A stretch of 31,547 nt of DNA from a virus: the IMG/VR virus record IMGVR_UViG_3300023180_000244, positions 1-31,547 of that record; one strand, given 5' to 3'. The notes beneath the pieces were generated by a model. It was not told where the DNA came from and ran no database searches. It was given only the letters and a program-made list of their open reading frames with translations. A program made the translations under genes and the position numbers. Shown here in pieces: positions 5,937 to 13,187 of this stretch; position 1 is the stretch's first letter; the number at the start of each line of letters is the position of its first letter.

Positions 5937-6790
5937 GCACTGCACTTATAAGCATATTGGATGGCATCAACATAGCACCAGGTGCTAAGCCGCCCCCGCC
6001 TCCTGAATATCTCAAAACAGTTAATGCAGATTCATTGCATACATATGATTTAATTAAACGCGGCAAAGCACGCTACTTAGTAGCGGGTGAGGTCCCATGT
6101 AATTGTGCTAACGGTTATGTTTATAAGCGAGATGGCTTTAAGCCTATGGCTTTGCCATGTCCTACATGTTCTAATCTAGCACAGGCACTAAATAGATTAC
6201 AGAGGGCACACTTGCCTAATGATGCCTATGATGCCTCCTTAGCTAATTACATTTATGATAGCCCCGCACAGCAAGCTATGATTAGTGATATTCTAAGCAG
6301 CTACCTCCCCCATATACCGCCCTCGCTTTTTATGTATGGTAAAAGCGGTAATGGTAAAAGCACTATAAGCTATATCATTGCTAAGCACTTGAGCATGGCG
6401 GGCTATAAAGTTAAATATGTGCATCATCATCATGCTTTTCAAAATGAAAAGAAATCATGGGGCACTAATGATAGCTTCTTAGATTCTATGCTAGATAATG
6501 TTGATATTCTTTTATTGGATGAATTTGGCGGCCTGGGGGGACGTTCTAATTATAGTGAATGGTTTACTACTACCACTATAGAGCTTATAGGCATCATGTA
6601 TGAGAAGTACAGAGCAGGGCAGCTAAGCATAATATTAACTAGCAATCTTACGCCTAAGCAAATCTTTACTAAGCTTTTAGACCGTAACGAGATGGCACTT
6701 AGTAGACTTCAAAACATCTTTGGTAACCCACTGCACATGATAGGGCCAGATAGACGTGCTAAGGGTCAAGAGGTATCTAGATGGATATAA
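5924..6790 (+). CDS. DnaC/IstB-like AAA+ helicase loader with N-terminal zinc motif
   Basis: 288 residues; the start has a strong GAGGGG site and overlaps the initiator gene by 13 bases. The N-terminus has a Pro run at 23-27 and a putative zinc site C59-x-C61 with C79-x2-C82. The AAA+ core follows: Walker A GKSGNGKST at about 139-147, Walker B DILLLDEFG at about 194-202, a sensor-1-like ILTSN at about 237-241 and an arginine-finger region near LSRLQNI. Loaders of this family place the replicative helicase onto the origin opened by the initiator; no helicase gene is seen here, so the host DnaB is the likely cargo. The 3' end overlaps by 14 bases the end of the leftward dCMP deaminase gene. Zinc plus AAA+ fusion is common in phage DnaC-like loaders. 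Confidence 0.85.
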   Translation: MEKLGTALISILDGINIAPGAKPPPPPEYLKTVNADSLHTYDLIKRGKARYLVAGEVPCNCANGYVYKRDGFKPMALPCPTCSNLAQALNRLQRAHLPNDAYDASLANYIYDSPAQQAMISDILSSYLPHIPPSLFMYGKSGNGKSTISYIIAKHLSMAGYKVKYVHHHHAFQNEKKSWGTNDSFLDSMLDNVDILLLDEFGGLGGRSNYSEWFTTTTIELIGIMYEKYRAGQLSIILTSNLTPKQIFTKLLDRNEMALSRLQNIFGNPLHMIGPDRRAKGQEVSRWI

Positions 6791-7220
6791 CGCTTATATG
6801 GTGCCTCTCAAGATAGTCTAAGCCGTCTCTATTATATTTACTATCTGCACTCACTACCACTGTTTTAAGCCCCGCATGATGAATAAGGCGGGCACATGCT
6901 AAACATGGATTAGTACTTATCACCATAGTACACCCCTCTAAAGCTATGCCCGCACGGGCGGCATTAGCTATGGCGTTTTGCTCTGCATGATGACATCCCC
7001 ACTCTATACGGGTGCCACTCTCTATATGGTATCTATCCCTATCACAAGCCTCCCCACCGCATAGCAAGCCCACTGCTTTACGGGGGGCCCCGTTAAAGCC
7101 TGCACTTATGGGATTATTATTAGCATCAATTATAAAGGCCCCTACTTTACCACGTGGGCAGTATGAGGCACTAGCGAATAGTTTAGCATGCTCTAGCCAG
7201 TGTTTATGCCACTTATTCAT
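6777..7220 (-). CDS. dCMP deaminase (zinc-dependent cytidine/deoxycytidylate deaminase family)
   Basis: 147 residues from the ATG at 7220; the ATG at 7226 would add two residues, but a GGA lies 9 bases from the inner start and only 3 from the outer. The enzyme hydrolyses dCMP to dUMP and ammonia. The catalytic zinc site is visible: H-A-E (about 78-80) with the proton-shuttling Glu, and P-C-L-A-C (about 105-109). An N-terminal N-G-A-P-R motif (about 43-47) and a G-G-E-A-C-D segment (zinc-binding Cys/His in dCMP deaminases of the T4 and ComEB type) support dCMP rather than free cytidine as substrate. It follows thyX with a short overlap, so dUMP would feed ThyX directly. No obvious dCTP/dTTP allosteric signature can be judged by eye. 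Confidence 0.85.
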   Translation of the reverse strand: MNKWHKHWLEHAKLFASASYCPRGKVGAFIIDANNNPISAGFNGAPRKAVGLLCGGEACDRDRYHIESGTRIEWGCHHAEQNAIANAARAGIALEGCTMVISTNPCLACARLIHHAGLKTVVVSADSKYNRDGLDYLERHHISVISI

Positions 7221-7873
7221 AAGCATACATCCATTATAAACTTAAAGCTTTCGTCATTCTCTACTAGTGCCCTAATAGCCTGGGCATAATATCTGATTTC
7301 TGCCTGTGCATCCTTAGCTAGTCTTAGCTGTAAAAAGTGTATTACGGCATGCAGTGAGGCACTCCAATAGCACTCTGTAAACTGAGCCAAGGGCAATATC
7401 ATGCGGGCTTGCTCACGAGCTACCCCTTGCTTAAGCATCTCTTTATAAGCAGCATAACTATACTCACACGCTGATAAGTATAAGTCTGTGATAGCCTCTT
7501 GATTATTCACAGCACCCCCGCTGCCTTGCTTAACATCTTTAATGGACTTACGCCACACATCAGGGCAATAAATGCTATGATCTAGTTTAACATACCGCCC
7601 GCTTATCTCATTCCATGAACAGCCTACCTGGTGCTTTTGCCACTGCCTTATTACGAATATAGGGGCCTTAATATGGAATGTAAAAAACGCATGTCTAAAG
7701 GGGGAGGTGTGCTTATGCGTCCATAAGTATTTAATTAAATTCTTATCTTTATCTGTTAAGCCGCCCTCTACTCTTTTGCCAAAGCTCACACGGGCAGCAT
7801 TAACTACACTGGTAGCACTGCCCATGGTATCCACTAGCTCTATAAAGCCAAAGTCATCTATCTTTTTTTTCAT
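7217..7873 (-). CDS. thyX: Flavin-dependent thymidylate synthase ThyX
   Basis: 218 residues from the ATG at 7873, chosen over the ATG at 7951 because the upstream part is hydrophobic, unlike the family, and would overlap the divergent RHH gene and its promoter. ThyX methylates dUMP to dTMP using methylene-tetrahydrofolate, NADPH and FAD. The signature is present as KHQVGCSWNEISGRY at about 80-94, versus the textbook RHRxxSxNExSxRY; the RHR is KHQ and one extra residue precedes the Ser. Other family features are HTSPFRHAFFTFHIKAPIFV (about 55-74) and, near the end, the helix HAVIHFLQLRLAKDAQAEIR that carries the conserved Arg/Asp/Gln. Usual length is about 210-250. It heads a two-gene unit with dCMP deaminase. 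Confidence 0.92.
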   Translation of the reverse strand: MKKKIDDFGFIELVDTMGSATSVVNAARVSFGKRVEGGLTDKDKNLIKYLWTHKHTSPFRHAFFTFHIKAPIFVIRQWQKHQVGCSWNEISGRYVKLDHSIYCPDVWRKSIKDVKQGSGGAVNNQEAITDLYLSACEYSYAAYKEMLKQGVAREQARMILPLAQFTECYWSASLHAVIHFLQLRLAKDAQAEIRYYAQAIRALVENDESFKFIMDVCL

Positions 7874-7883
7874 AAACTTACTC

Positions 7884-7912
7884 TTGATTAAGTTAAAGTA
7901 ATTTATTATAAG
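7884..7912 (+). promoter_or_regulatory. Promoter for RHH-ssb-terS unit
   Basis: TTGATT (7884-7889), 17-base spacer, TATAAG (7907-7912), with expected start near 7919, just ahead of the AGAGGTGAT ribosome site. On the opposite strand a perfect TATAAT (7905-7910) is a possible -10 for thyX, but no -35 lies at the right distance. The two divergent units thus share a very short control region. Confidence 0.55.
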
Positions 7913-7930
7913 TAACATTAGAGGTGATAT

Positions 7931-8194
7931 ATGTCTAGTAATAAAACACAAGTAACAGTCTCCCTACTTTCAGAGCAAGTAGAATATTTAGATAGCATAG
8001 CAAGTGCCCAAGTTATAAGCAGAGGGCAAGCCGTTAGGCAGATCATACAAGAAATGATGGCCACGGGCGTACCCACTAACTTATCATTAAATGATAGGGT
8101 AACTTATTTAGAGAATGAGCGAGATAAGCTTTTTAACTCTATAAGAGATCTTGACTTCCAAATCACAACTATAAAGGGGCAGCTAGATGCTTAA
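7931..8194 (+). CDS. Ribbon-helix-helix (CopG-like) DNA-binding protein with coiled-coil tail
   Basis: 87 residues; start supported by AGAGGTGAT. Residues about 7-45 fit a ribbon-helix-helix: a short beta strand (QVTVSL), then EQVEYLDSIASAQVISRGQAVRQIIQEMM with the typical S/T-R-x-x-A-x-R-x-x-I turn and helix 2. Residues 53-87 form a heptad coiled coil (LNDRVTYLENERDKLFNSIRDL). Such proteins usually repress their own promoter as dimers. The divergent position opposite thyX, and the first place in the unit containing ssb and terS, suggest control of the shared promoter region. It overlaps ssb by 8 bases. Confidence 0.7.
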   Translation: MSSNKTQVTVSLLSEQVEYLDSIASAQVISRGQAVRQIIQEMMATGVPTNLSLNDRVTYLENERDKLFNSIRDLDFQITTIKGQLDA

Positions 8195-8600
8195 TAAAAT
8201 AATGTTAATAGGTAATGTGGGGGCAGATCCTGAGCAATCCCCTAGCTATAGTAAGCTAGTAACTTTTAATTTAGCCACTTCTGAATATATTAAAGATAAA
8301 GAAAGTGGAGAGTTTAAAGATCTTACTACCTGGCATAAAATTAAATGCTTTGGCTATGTAGCTGAGAAAGCACTTAAGCTGGGCAAGGGGTCTAAGGTTT
8401 ACATAGAGGGTAAATTTAGAAGTGATAGCTACGAAAACAAAGAGGGTAAGAAAGTAACCGCATACTATGTAATGTGTGATAAGATTACGCCCCTTAATAA
8501 GCTTACTACTGCTAAAGAAAGATGGGCATCTAATTTAGAAAAGAAGCCAGAGCTAGACTTAGATACTAATGATGGAGGCTTTATTCCATGGGATCAATAG
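8187..8600 (+). CDS. ssb: Single-stranded DNA-binding protein
   Basis: 137 residues. It begins with the family's N-terminal strand (NKIMLIGNVGADPE) and carries the OB fold to about residue 105: FNLATSEYIKDKESGEFKDLTTWHKIKCFGYVAEKALKLGKGSKVYIEGKF with the conserved W-H-K-I and G-x-x-V-Y-I-E-G-K sequences. The C-terminus is acidic and ends with a hydrophobic tip (DTNDGGFIPWDQ), a variation of the D-D-D-I-P-F tail that recruits partner proteins in host SSB. It protects single strands during replication and probably works with the RecT-like annealing protein. It overlaps the RHH gene by 8 bases and the small terminase gene by 13, pointing to coupled translation. Confidence 0.92.
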   Translation: MLNKIMLIGNVGADPEQSPSYSKLVTFNLATSEYIKDKESGEFKDLTTWHKIKCFGYVAEKALKLGKGSKVYIEGKFRSDSYENKEGKKVTAYYVMCDKITPLNKLTTAKERWASNLEKKPELDLDTNDGGFIPWDQ

Positions 8601-9058
8601 ATAACAAAGCTTTAGAGGGTCTAGCTAAACGTGAGGCAGCTAGTGCTAGAGGAGACTTGAGTATAACGCGTACATATAAACGTACTAAGTATTGTGCTGA
8701 GATAGTAGACGCCATATGCGATGGTCTAGTAGCGGGCTTATCCATTAAAGCTGTATGTGGTATTGTTAACATTAGTGAGCAGACCTATTATAATTGGATG
8801 GAAAAGTATCCAGACTTTAATGAAGCGGTTAATAGCACCCGACCAGCTTTTGAAGCACAGATGCTAGAGATCATTAAGCAACAAGCCCATGATGACTGGC
8901 GGGCGGCGGCATGGATACTAGACCGCCGCTATCCTAGAGAATGGGGAGCCCGCAAAGAATTAGATTTAAACGTCAATAAAACAGATGGCACTGAGCAAGT
9001 GCTATCGTTTATTAAGCAAGCACAGGATAAACTAAAAAGCTCAACTGGTAATAGCTGA
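8588..9058 (+). CDS. terS: Small terminase subunit
   Basis: 156 residues. A helix-turn-helix occupies about 36-72 (AICDGLVAGLSIKAVCGIV, then NISEQTYYNWMEKYPDFNEAV), the pack-site-binding part of small terminases. It is followed by a helical segment with the W-R-A-A-A-W-I-L-D-R-R-Y-P-R-E-W-G motif common in terS proteins, and a C-terminal helix. Small terminase binds the viral DNA and loads the large subunit to start packaging. It overlaps ssb by 13 bases and ends within a terminator hairpin. A gene for a nuclease-like protein separates it from terL, which is unusual. Identification rests on motif and position. Confidence 0.85.
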   Translation: MGSIDNKALEGLAKREAASARGDLSITRTYKRTKYCAEIVDAICDGLVAGLSIKAVCGIVNISEQTYYNWMEKYPDFNEAVNSTRPAFEAQMLEIIKQQAHDDWRAAAWILDRRYPREWGARKELDLNVNKTDGTEQVLSFIKQAQDKLKSSTGNS

Positions 9059-9067
9059 GCTTTTTAG
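9032..9067 (+). terminator. Intrinsic terminator overlapping the end of terS
   Basis: Perfect 12-bp stem CTAAAAAGCTCA (9032-9043) with TGAGCTTTTTAG (9056-9067) and a 12-base loop; the U-run lies inside the right arm. The terS stop codon lies inside the loop/right arm. It would end the RHH-ssb-terS transcript or act in both directions. Confidence 0.75.
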
Positions 9068-9117
9068 TCTTAACACAAAACACCCCTAAAAAAAGATAGG
9101 AGTAAATCATAGCTATC

Positions 9118-10110
9118 ATGAATACTAAACTAAGTAAAGAAGATTTAGAGGCACGTGCTTTAAATCTCAATATCCATAATCACTGCCTCTTTTTATTCGC
9201 ATCCATGATTAAGCGGTGCAATATGGGCAACTATTATAAGCAGCGTAATCCGTTTACATTTAGAGAATCCACAGGCGGTGAAATCCCTGTATGTGATGCT
9301 TTATACTATGATGAGTATGAGCAAGTGCTAGTAATTGAAGTTAAGACTAGGCTAGTTAAAGATAGCCAAGTTAATGTGAAAGACTCAGTTAAAAGTGCTA
9401 TTCTTAAAGAGTTAAAGAGTGAGCTATTTAATAATTATTTTATAGTGCCCGTCTTTATGTACACGGCCACTAATCGTGATGGGTGGAATTTTAGAGACGC
9501 TCAAGTCATGATGTACTATGGTGATAGTAATACTAAGGTATGGACTGAGCCCCGCCCCCTTGCATCTTATTATGAAGACATTAAGGATAGTGGTAGCATT
9601 CACGATTTATTTAATAACTTAGATAGGCCCCGATGTGTTAAACTTGAAATTATACCGCCCACACCGCAGTTAGAAACCATTCAAGAGAGGGACAATAAGC
9701 CCCCCATGATTTCAAGACGACTTAAGAGCAAATACTTTTATATTAGATATGATCAAAAGCCCTTAAGAGGATGGCAGCATTTACATGATATTATGATGGA
9801 CTCAGGCTTTTATGATAATTCTAAAAGAGCTACCTCTAATATTTTAAGATCATTAGCGGGGGCCGTGGGCACTGGGGCTATGAGCTTAGTTATAGAGTGG
9901 CGGGGTGATATGTTTGATTTAGATAAAAGTACACTAGAGGCTACTCTATATAAGAGCTCTATTAGATACGGCTTTAAACCAAGCTTTTTAGAGATGCTTA
10001 AAGAGTCTGACTTACTAATTATATTTATGAATGAGAAGTATATACCCGATGAGGATGATTTTAAACGATTCACTGAGCACATGGATAGTATAAGTGGTAA
10101 TATTAAATGA
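9118..10110 (+). CDS. PD-(D/E)XK-like nuclease-fold protein between terS and terL (putative)
   Basis: 330 residues. The segment CDALYYDEYEQVLVIEVKTR (about 59-78) has the pattern D60-x13-E74-V-K76 flanked by beta-strand-like hydrophobics, the catalytic motif of PD-(D/E)XK nucleases, with E55 or E50 a possible extra ligand. The rest is unrecognised: a mixed region with a Pro-rich linker (about 183-195) and a C-terminal helical part (about 205-330) with GWQHLHDIMMDSGFYD and repeated acidic/aromatic helices. The start at 9118 has an AGGAG unusually far upstream (about 14 bases), so another signal may govern it. It overlaps the terL start (10094) by 17 bases and lies after the terminator of terS. 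Possible roles: DNA processing in packaging, anti-host restriction, or pairing with the adjacent methyltransferase. All are inference. Confidence 0.55.
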   Translation: MNTKLSKEDLEARALNLNIHNHCLFLFASMIKRCNMGNYYKQRNPFTFRESTGGEIPVCDALYYDEYEQVLVIEVKTRLVKDSQVNVKDSVKSAILKELKSELFNNYFIVPVFMYTATNRDGWNFRDAQVMMYYGDSNTKVWTEPRPLASYYEDIKDSGSIHDLFNNLDRPRCVKLEIIPPTPQLETIQERDNKPPMISRRLKSKYFYIRYDQKPLRGWQHLHDIMMDSGFYDNSKRATSNILRSLAGAVGTGAMSLVIEWRGDMFDLDKSTLEATLYKSSIRYGFKPSFLEMLKESDLLIIFMNEKYIPDEDDFKRFTEHMDSISGNIK

Positions 10111-11452
10111 GCTACAATTATCTATCATTAGTGCTATTTTGCGTGAAGATAAAGTTATTAGTGCCCGCTGTGGCTGGGGAAGTGGCAAGACTAGTGCTTT
10201 AGTGTTTTCACTACTCACAGTGGCTAAGATGAGGCCAGGCACTAGCTCGCTCATAGTGACAGATACCACGCCCCGCTATAACTCAGTACTTATGCCAGAA
10301 ATAGAGAAGTGGCTAGCCCCTTTAGGGTGGTCTTATAATCACACTAATAAGGTGTGGCTAGATACACATACGGGGTCTAGTGTATGGTGTAGATCATACT
10401 ATAGGCCAGGTACGCGAGAGGCTACCCACAACCCATTAGAGGGACTTAACATAACAAGCGGGGTAGTATTCATAGATGAATGTCAGACGCTTACAGCGGA
10501 GGTGGCATATAAGGCTTTAGGCCGCTTGCGTAGCGGGCCATCCCCCATCATGGTTTTAGTAGGCTTGCCCGTGATAGATGCCTGGTGGTGTAAGCTTGCT
10601 GAGCAAGCTAACTGCACACCATTACTCTATACATCTTACGTAAATCAAGATAATCTATCAGATGAGTGGTTTAAGGCCACTGAGCTTTTACCTAATGATG
10701 AGCGTGAGGCCATGGTGCTAAATAAACCTAAGCCGCCTAGTGGGCTAGTGTATTCTGAGTTTAACCCAGATAGGCATGTGATAGATAACTTTAAGTATAG
10801 TCCATCCATGGGCGGGCGTATCGCTATAGACTGGGGCTTTAGGAAGCCTAGCGTACTAGTTATAGTCTATGATGAGGTTAGGGAAGCATCTATAGTGGTA
10901 CATGAGATTAACCCGCAAGAGGTCACTATAGAGCAGCTAAGTACAATGATCCTACAAGTAGCATGGCCACGGTCTATGCAGTCATCCGCACCAGGTAAAA
11001 GAATATGGATAGATACGGGCGTGGCAGATAAAGCGGGGCGGGCTAGGTCGGACCATACGGGGCTTAGTGCTTTTAGGCTTATCCGTAAAACGCCTAGTGA
11101 GGGTGGCATAGGCTTGCCCCTACGCTCTACGACTGACCCTGTAAGGATAGATATTTTAAACGGGGTGCAAAGATTAAAGCGGGCATTTAATAGTAATAAG
11201 TATCTTATCACTCGTGAGGTGTGGGAACGGGGGGAGCGGGCCACGGGCAATAGCTTAAGGAAAGCATTATTAAGTTACGCATGGGATACTAAAGAGCAAC
11301 CTAAGAAAGATGGGCGAGAGGACCCTTTAGACGCTTTGCGGTATGATTGCATATTTCATCACTGGACAGAGTCACACCGCAGCTACACACCACGGGCTAA
11401 ACGCATTAACAAAGATGTTAAAGTAGGCTCAGCTAAGACTAGGAGCTTTTAA
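10094..11452 (+). CDS. terL: Large terminase subunit (ATPase and nuclease)
   Basis: 452 residues from a GTG start at 10094; no in-frame ATG lies between it and the Walker A motif, and the ATG at 10107 is out of frame. The ATPase domain has Walker A CGWGSGKT (about 26-33), Walker B GVVFIDE (about 123-129) and a downstream coupling region (VLVGLP, about 153-158). The C-terminal RNase H-like nuclease has its first acidic residue in RIAIDWGF (D245) and the late acidic cluster DPLDALRYD (about 417-425), both standard for terL. The enzyme pumps DNA through the portal and cuts concatemers. It overlaps the upstream nuclease-like gene by 17 bases and the methyltransferase gene by one base (TAATG). Confidence 0.93.
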   Translation: MVILNELQLSIISAILREDKVISARCGWGSGKTSALVFSLLTVAKMRPGTSSLIVTDTTPRYNSVLMPEIEKWLAPLGWSYNHTNKVWLDTHTGSSVWCRSYYRPGTREATHNPLEGLNITSGVVFIDECQTLTAEVAYKALGRLRSGPSPIMVLVGLPVIDAWWCKLAEQANCTPLLYTSYVNQDNLSDEWFKATELLPNDEREAMVLNKPKPPSGLVYSEFNPDRHVIDNFKYSPSMGGRIAIDWGFRKPSVLVIVYDEVREASIVVHEINPQEVTIEQLSTMILQVAWPRSMQSSAPGKRIWIDTGVADKAGRARSDHTGLSAFRLIRKTPSEGGIGLPLRSTTDPVRIDILNGVQRLKRAFNSNKYLITREVWERGERATGNSLRKALLSYAWDTKEQPKKDGREDPLDALRYDCIFHHWTESHRSYTPRAKRINKDVKVGSAKTRSF

Positions 11453-12624
11453 TGATAATACATGGCGATAGCTTGCATGAGCTTACTAAGCTAGATGATA
11501 ACTCTATAGATGCTGTGGTGAGTGATCCGCCTTATGGATTATCCAATATCTCACATAGTGCCCTGATGTCATGTCTTAAAGAGTGGGCACTAGGTAACTA
11601 TAGTTACTTACCCGCTGCTAAAGGCTTCATGGGTAAATCATGGGATGGCTTCGTGCCACCGCCCGCCTTATGGCGTGAGGTATATAGGGTAATGAAGCCT
11701 GGGGCACATGCTCTAATCTTTGCGGGGTCACGTACTCAAGACTTAATGGGGCTATCTTTGAGGGTTGCGGGCTTTGAGATTAGAGATGTTTTACAGTGGC
11801 TATATGGTAGCGGTTTCCCTAAGTCTCATGATGTTAGTAAGGCTATTTATAAAATTAAAGGGGCTAATAAGTATGATGGATGGGGCACAGCATTAAAACC
11901 CGCTTATGAGCCTATCCTTTTAGTACGCAAGCAACTTATAGGCAGTGTAGCTGAGAATGTTTTAAAGCATGGTACAGGGGGCATAAATATAGATGCTTGT
12001 AGAAAGCAGACAGGGGAGGTTTTACATGAGGGGGGTAAAGCAAAGCCTCATCATATATTTCGACATACAAACTATGTACAAAACAATAAAGGCCGCTACC
12101 CCATGAATATTATACTAGATGAGCATGCAAGCAACCTGCTAGATATTCAAGCCCCTAGTGTAAACAGATTCTTTTATTGTGCCAAGGCGCAACCTAACGA
12201 ACGCCAGGCGGGGCTAGATGGGCTTAGAAAAAAAACAAATGCAGAGCTTACAGGCAGAAAAGAGGGATCTGCGGGCTTAGTTATGAAACATAAAGATGGT
12301 AGTAAGAAAGCTAACCCCTACGCAGGTATAAGCGGGCAGCAACCTAAAGCTAACATCCATCCTACGGTTAAGCCTATTGAGCTAATGAAGTACTTATGTA
12401 AGCTAATCACCCCGCCAGGTGGCACAATATTAGAGCCATTCTTAGGCAGTGGCACCACGGCTATAGCAGCTAACTTGCTAGGCTTTGAGTGCATAGGCAT
12501 AGAGCGTGAGTTAGAATATGTTAAGGTGGCTGAGGCTAGGCTTAAATATTGGACGCTAAACTATGAGCCTATCTATAGTGATGTTAAAGAAGATAAACAA
12601 GATACACAACTAGAGTTATTTTAA
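11452..12624 (+). CDS. DNA methyltransferase (N6-adenine or N4-cytosine, DPPY type)
   Basis: 390 residues. The motif order is DPPY first (25-28, VVSDPPYGL) and the AdoMet-binding E-P-F-L-G-S-G-T-T (about 328-336) last, the permuted order of beta-class amino-methyltransferases. A target-recognition insertion between about 115 and 300 includes an FYCAKAQPNERQAGL stretch and a HPTVKPIELM segment (about 303-312), both usual in phage and restriction-associated members. The target sequence cannot be read from the protein. It probably modifies phage DNA to escape restriction. The start is coupled to the terL stop (TAATG), and the sigma factor gene begins one base after the stop, so packaging, modification and sigma genes form one unit. 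Confidence 0.9.
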   Translation: MIIHGDSLHELTKLDDNSIDAVVSDPPYGLSNISHSALMSCLKEWALGNYSYLPAAKGFMGKSWDGFVPPPALWREVYRVMKPGAHALIFAGSRTQDLMGLSLRVAGFEIRDVLQWLYGSGFPKSHDVSKAIYKIKGANKYDGWGTALKPAYEPILLVRKQLIGSVAENVLKHGTGGINIDACRKQTGEVLHEGGKAKPHHIFRHTNYVQNNKGRYPMNIILDEHASNLLDIQAPSVNRFFYCAKAQPNERQAGLDGLRKKTNAELTGRKEGSAGLVMKHKDGSKKANPYAGISGQQPKANIHPTVKPIELMKYLCKLITPPGGTILEPFLGSGTTAIAANLLGFECIGIERELEYVKVAEARLKYWTLNYEPIYSDVKEDKQDTQLELF

Positions 12625-12625
12625 A

Positions 12626-13078
12626 ATGAATGATGAGATACTAAAACTATATGAAAACAAGTTTATGCTTAAGCAAGCTATGCGACTTACTAAGAACATA
12701 GATAAAGCACATGACCTGGTGCAAGACACACTAATTAAGATTATAGATAATGCTGATAAGTACACAGCTAGCAAGGGCACCCCCACGGGCTTTGTAACTG
12801 TAGTCATGCGGCGTATACATTTAAATAATGTGCGTCATGTTGGCATAGTTGCTAGAGCGTTAGAGACATATGCGGCTAGACAAGATGAGCCCATTCATGA
12901 TGCTACTCAGTATGTATATTGTAGGCAGCTCATAGCCCGCAGTAAATATAAAGAGATACTTAAGTTTAAAGCTTTAGGATATACCGCCCAAGATATAAGT
13001 AAAATTATAGGCATGAATCATAATACTATATTCTCACATACTAGAGTGATGCGTGAAGATCTGGCTAACTTAGGATAA
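12626..13078 (+). CDS. ECF-like RNA polymerase sigma factor
   Basis: 150 residues, typical for an ECF sigma. Region 2 occupies about 13-72 (KNIDKAHDLVQDTLIKIIDNADKY, then GFVTVVMRRIHLNNVR), with the A-x-D-L-V-Q-D-T core-binding/-10 helix pattern. Region 4 occupies about 104-147 (KYKEILKFKALGYTAQDISKIIGMNHNTIFSHTRVMREDL), a helix-turn-helix for -35 recognition. There is no region 1 or 3. It likely redirects host polymerase to phage promoters; its position before the head genes and just upstream of a terminator points to late transcription, which is inference. It is 1 base after the methyltransferase stop and has no strong Shine-Dalgarno. I could not see a repeated phage promoter for it. Confidence 0.75.
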   Translation: MNDEILKLYENKFMLKQAMRLTKNIDKAHDLVQDTLIKIIDNADKYTASKGTPTGFVTVVMRRIHLNNVRHVGIVARALETYAARQDEPIHDATQYVYCRQLIARSKYKEILKFKALGYTAQDISKIIGMNHNTIFSHTRVMREDLANLG

Positions 13079-13081
13079 AAA

Positions 13082-13120
13082 AAAAGAGCCATGACCGTAG
13101 GAAGTTTAGCTCTTTTCTTT
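13082..13120 (+). terminator. Intrinsic terminator after the sigma factor gene
   Basis: Stem AAAAGAGC (13082-13089) and GCTCTTTT (13109-13116), 19-base loop, followed by CTTT. It begins three bases after the sigma stop codon. It would end the packaging transcript before the head genes. Confidence 0.75.
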
Positions 13121-13147
13121 CGCCTCACAGGGAGACCTAATCTTATA

Positions 13148-13167
13148 TGTGATTATCTTTTATCACA
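13148..13167 (+). other. Inverted repeat in the gap between sigma and head genes
   Basis: TGTGAT (13148-13153) and ATCACA (13162-13167) form a 6-bp inverted repeat with an 8-base spacer, within the only region where a head-gene promoter could lie. It may be an operator or promoter-adjacent hairpin. No convincing sigma70 promoter is visible, which would be expected if the phage sigma uses its own motif. Confidence 0.3.
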
Positions 13168-13187
13168 CTTAAAGCATGGGGTCAAGC

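Noticed and set aside
7217-7951. 244-residue long form of ThyX
   Set aside because: The added N-terminus is hydrophobic and overlaps the promoter and start of the divergent RHH gene; the ATG at 7873 fits the family start and spacing.
10107-10112. ATG of an ATGA overlap as terL start
   Set aside because: It is out of frame with the Walker A motif; the GTG at 10094 is the only in-frame starter ahead of it.
13121-13140. T7-promoter-like CGCCTCAC followed by AGGGAGA
   Set aside because: Resembles the end of a T7 promoter, but three bases between the blocks are missing, the TAATA part is absent and no phage RNA polymerase gene is present.
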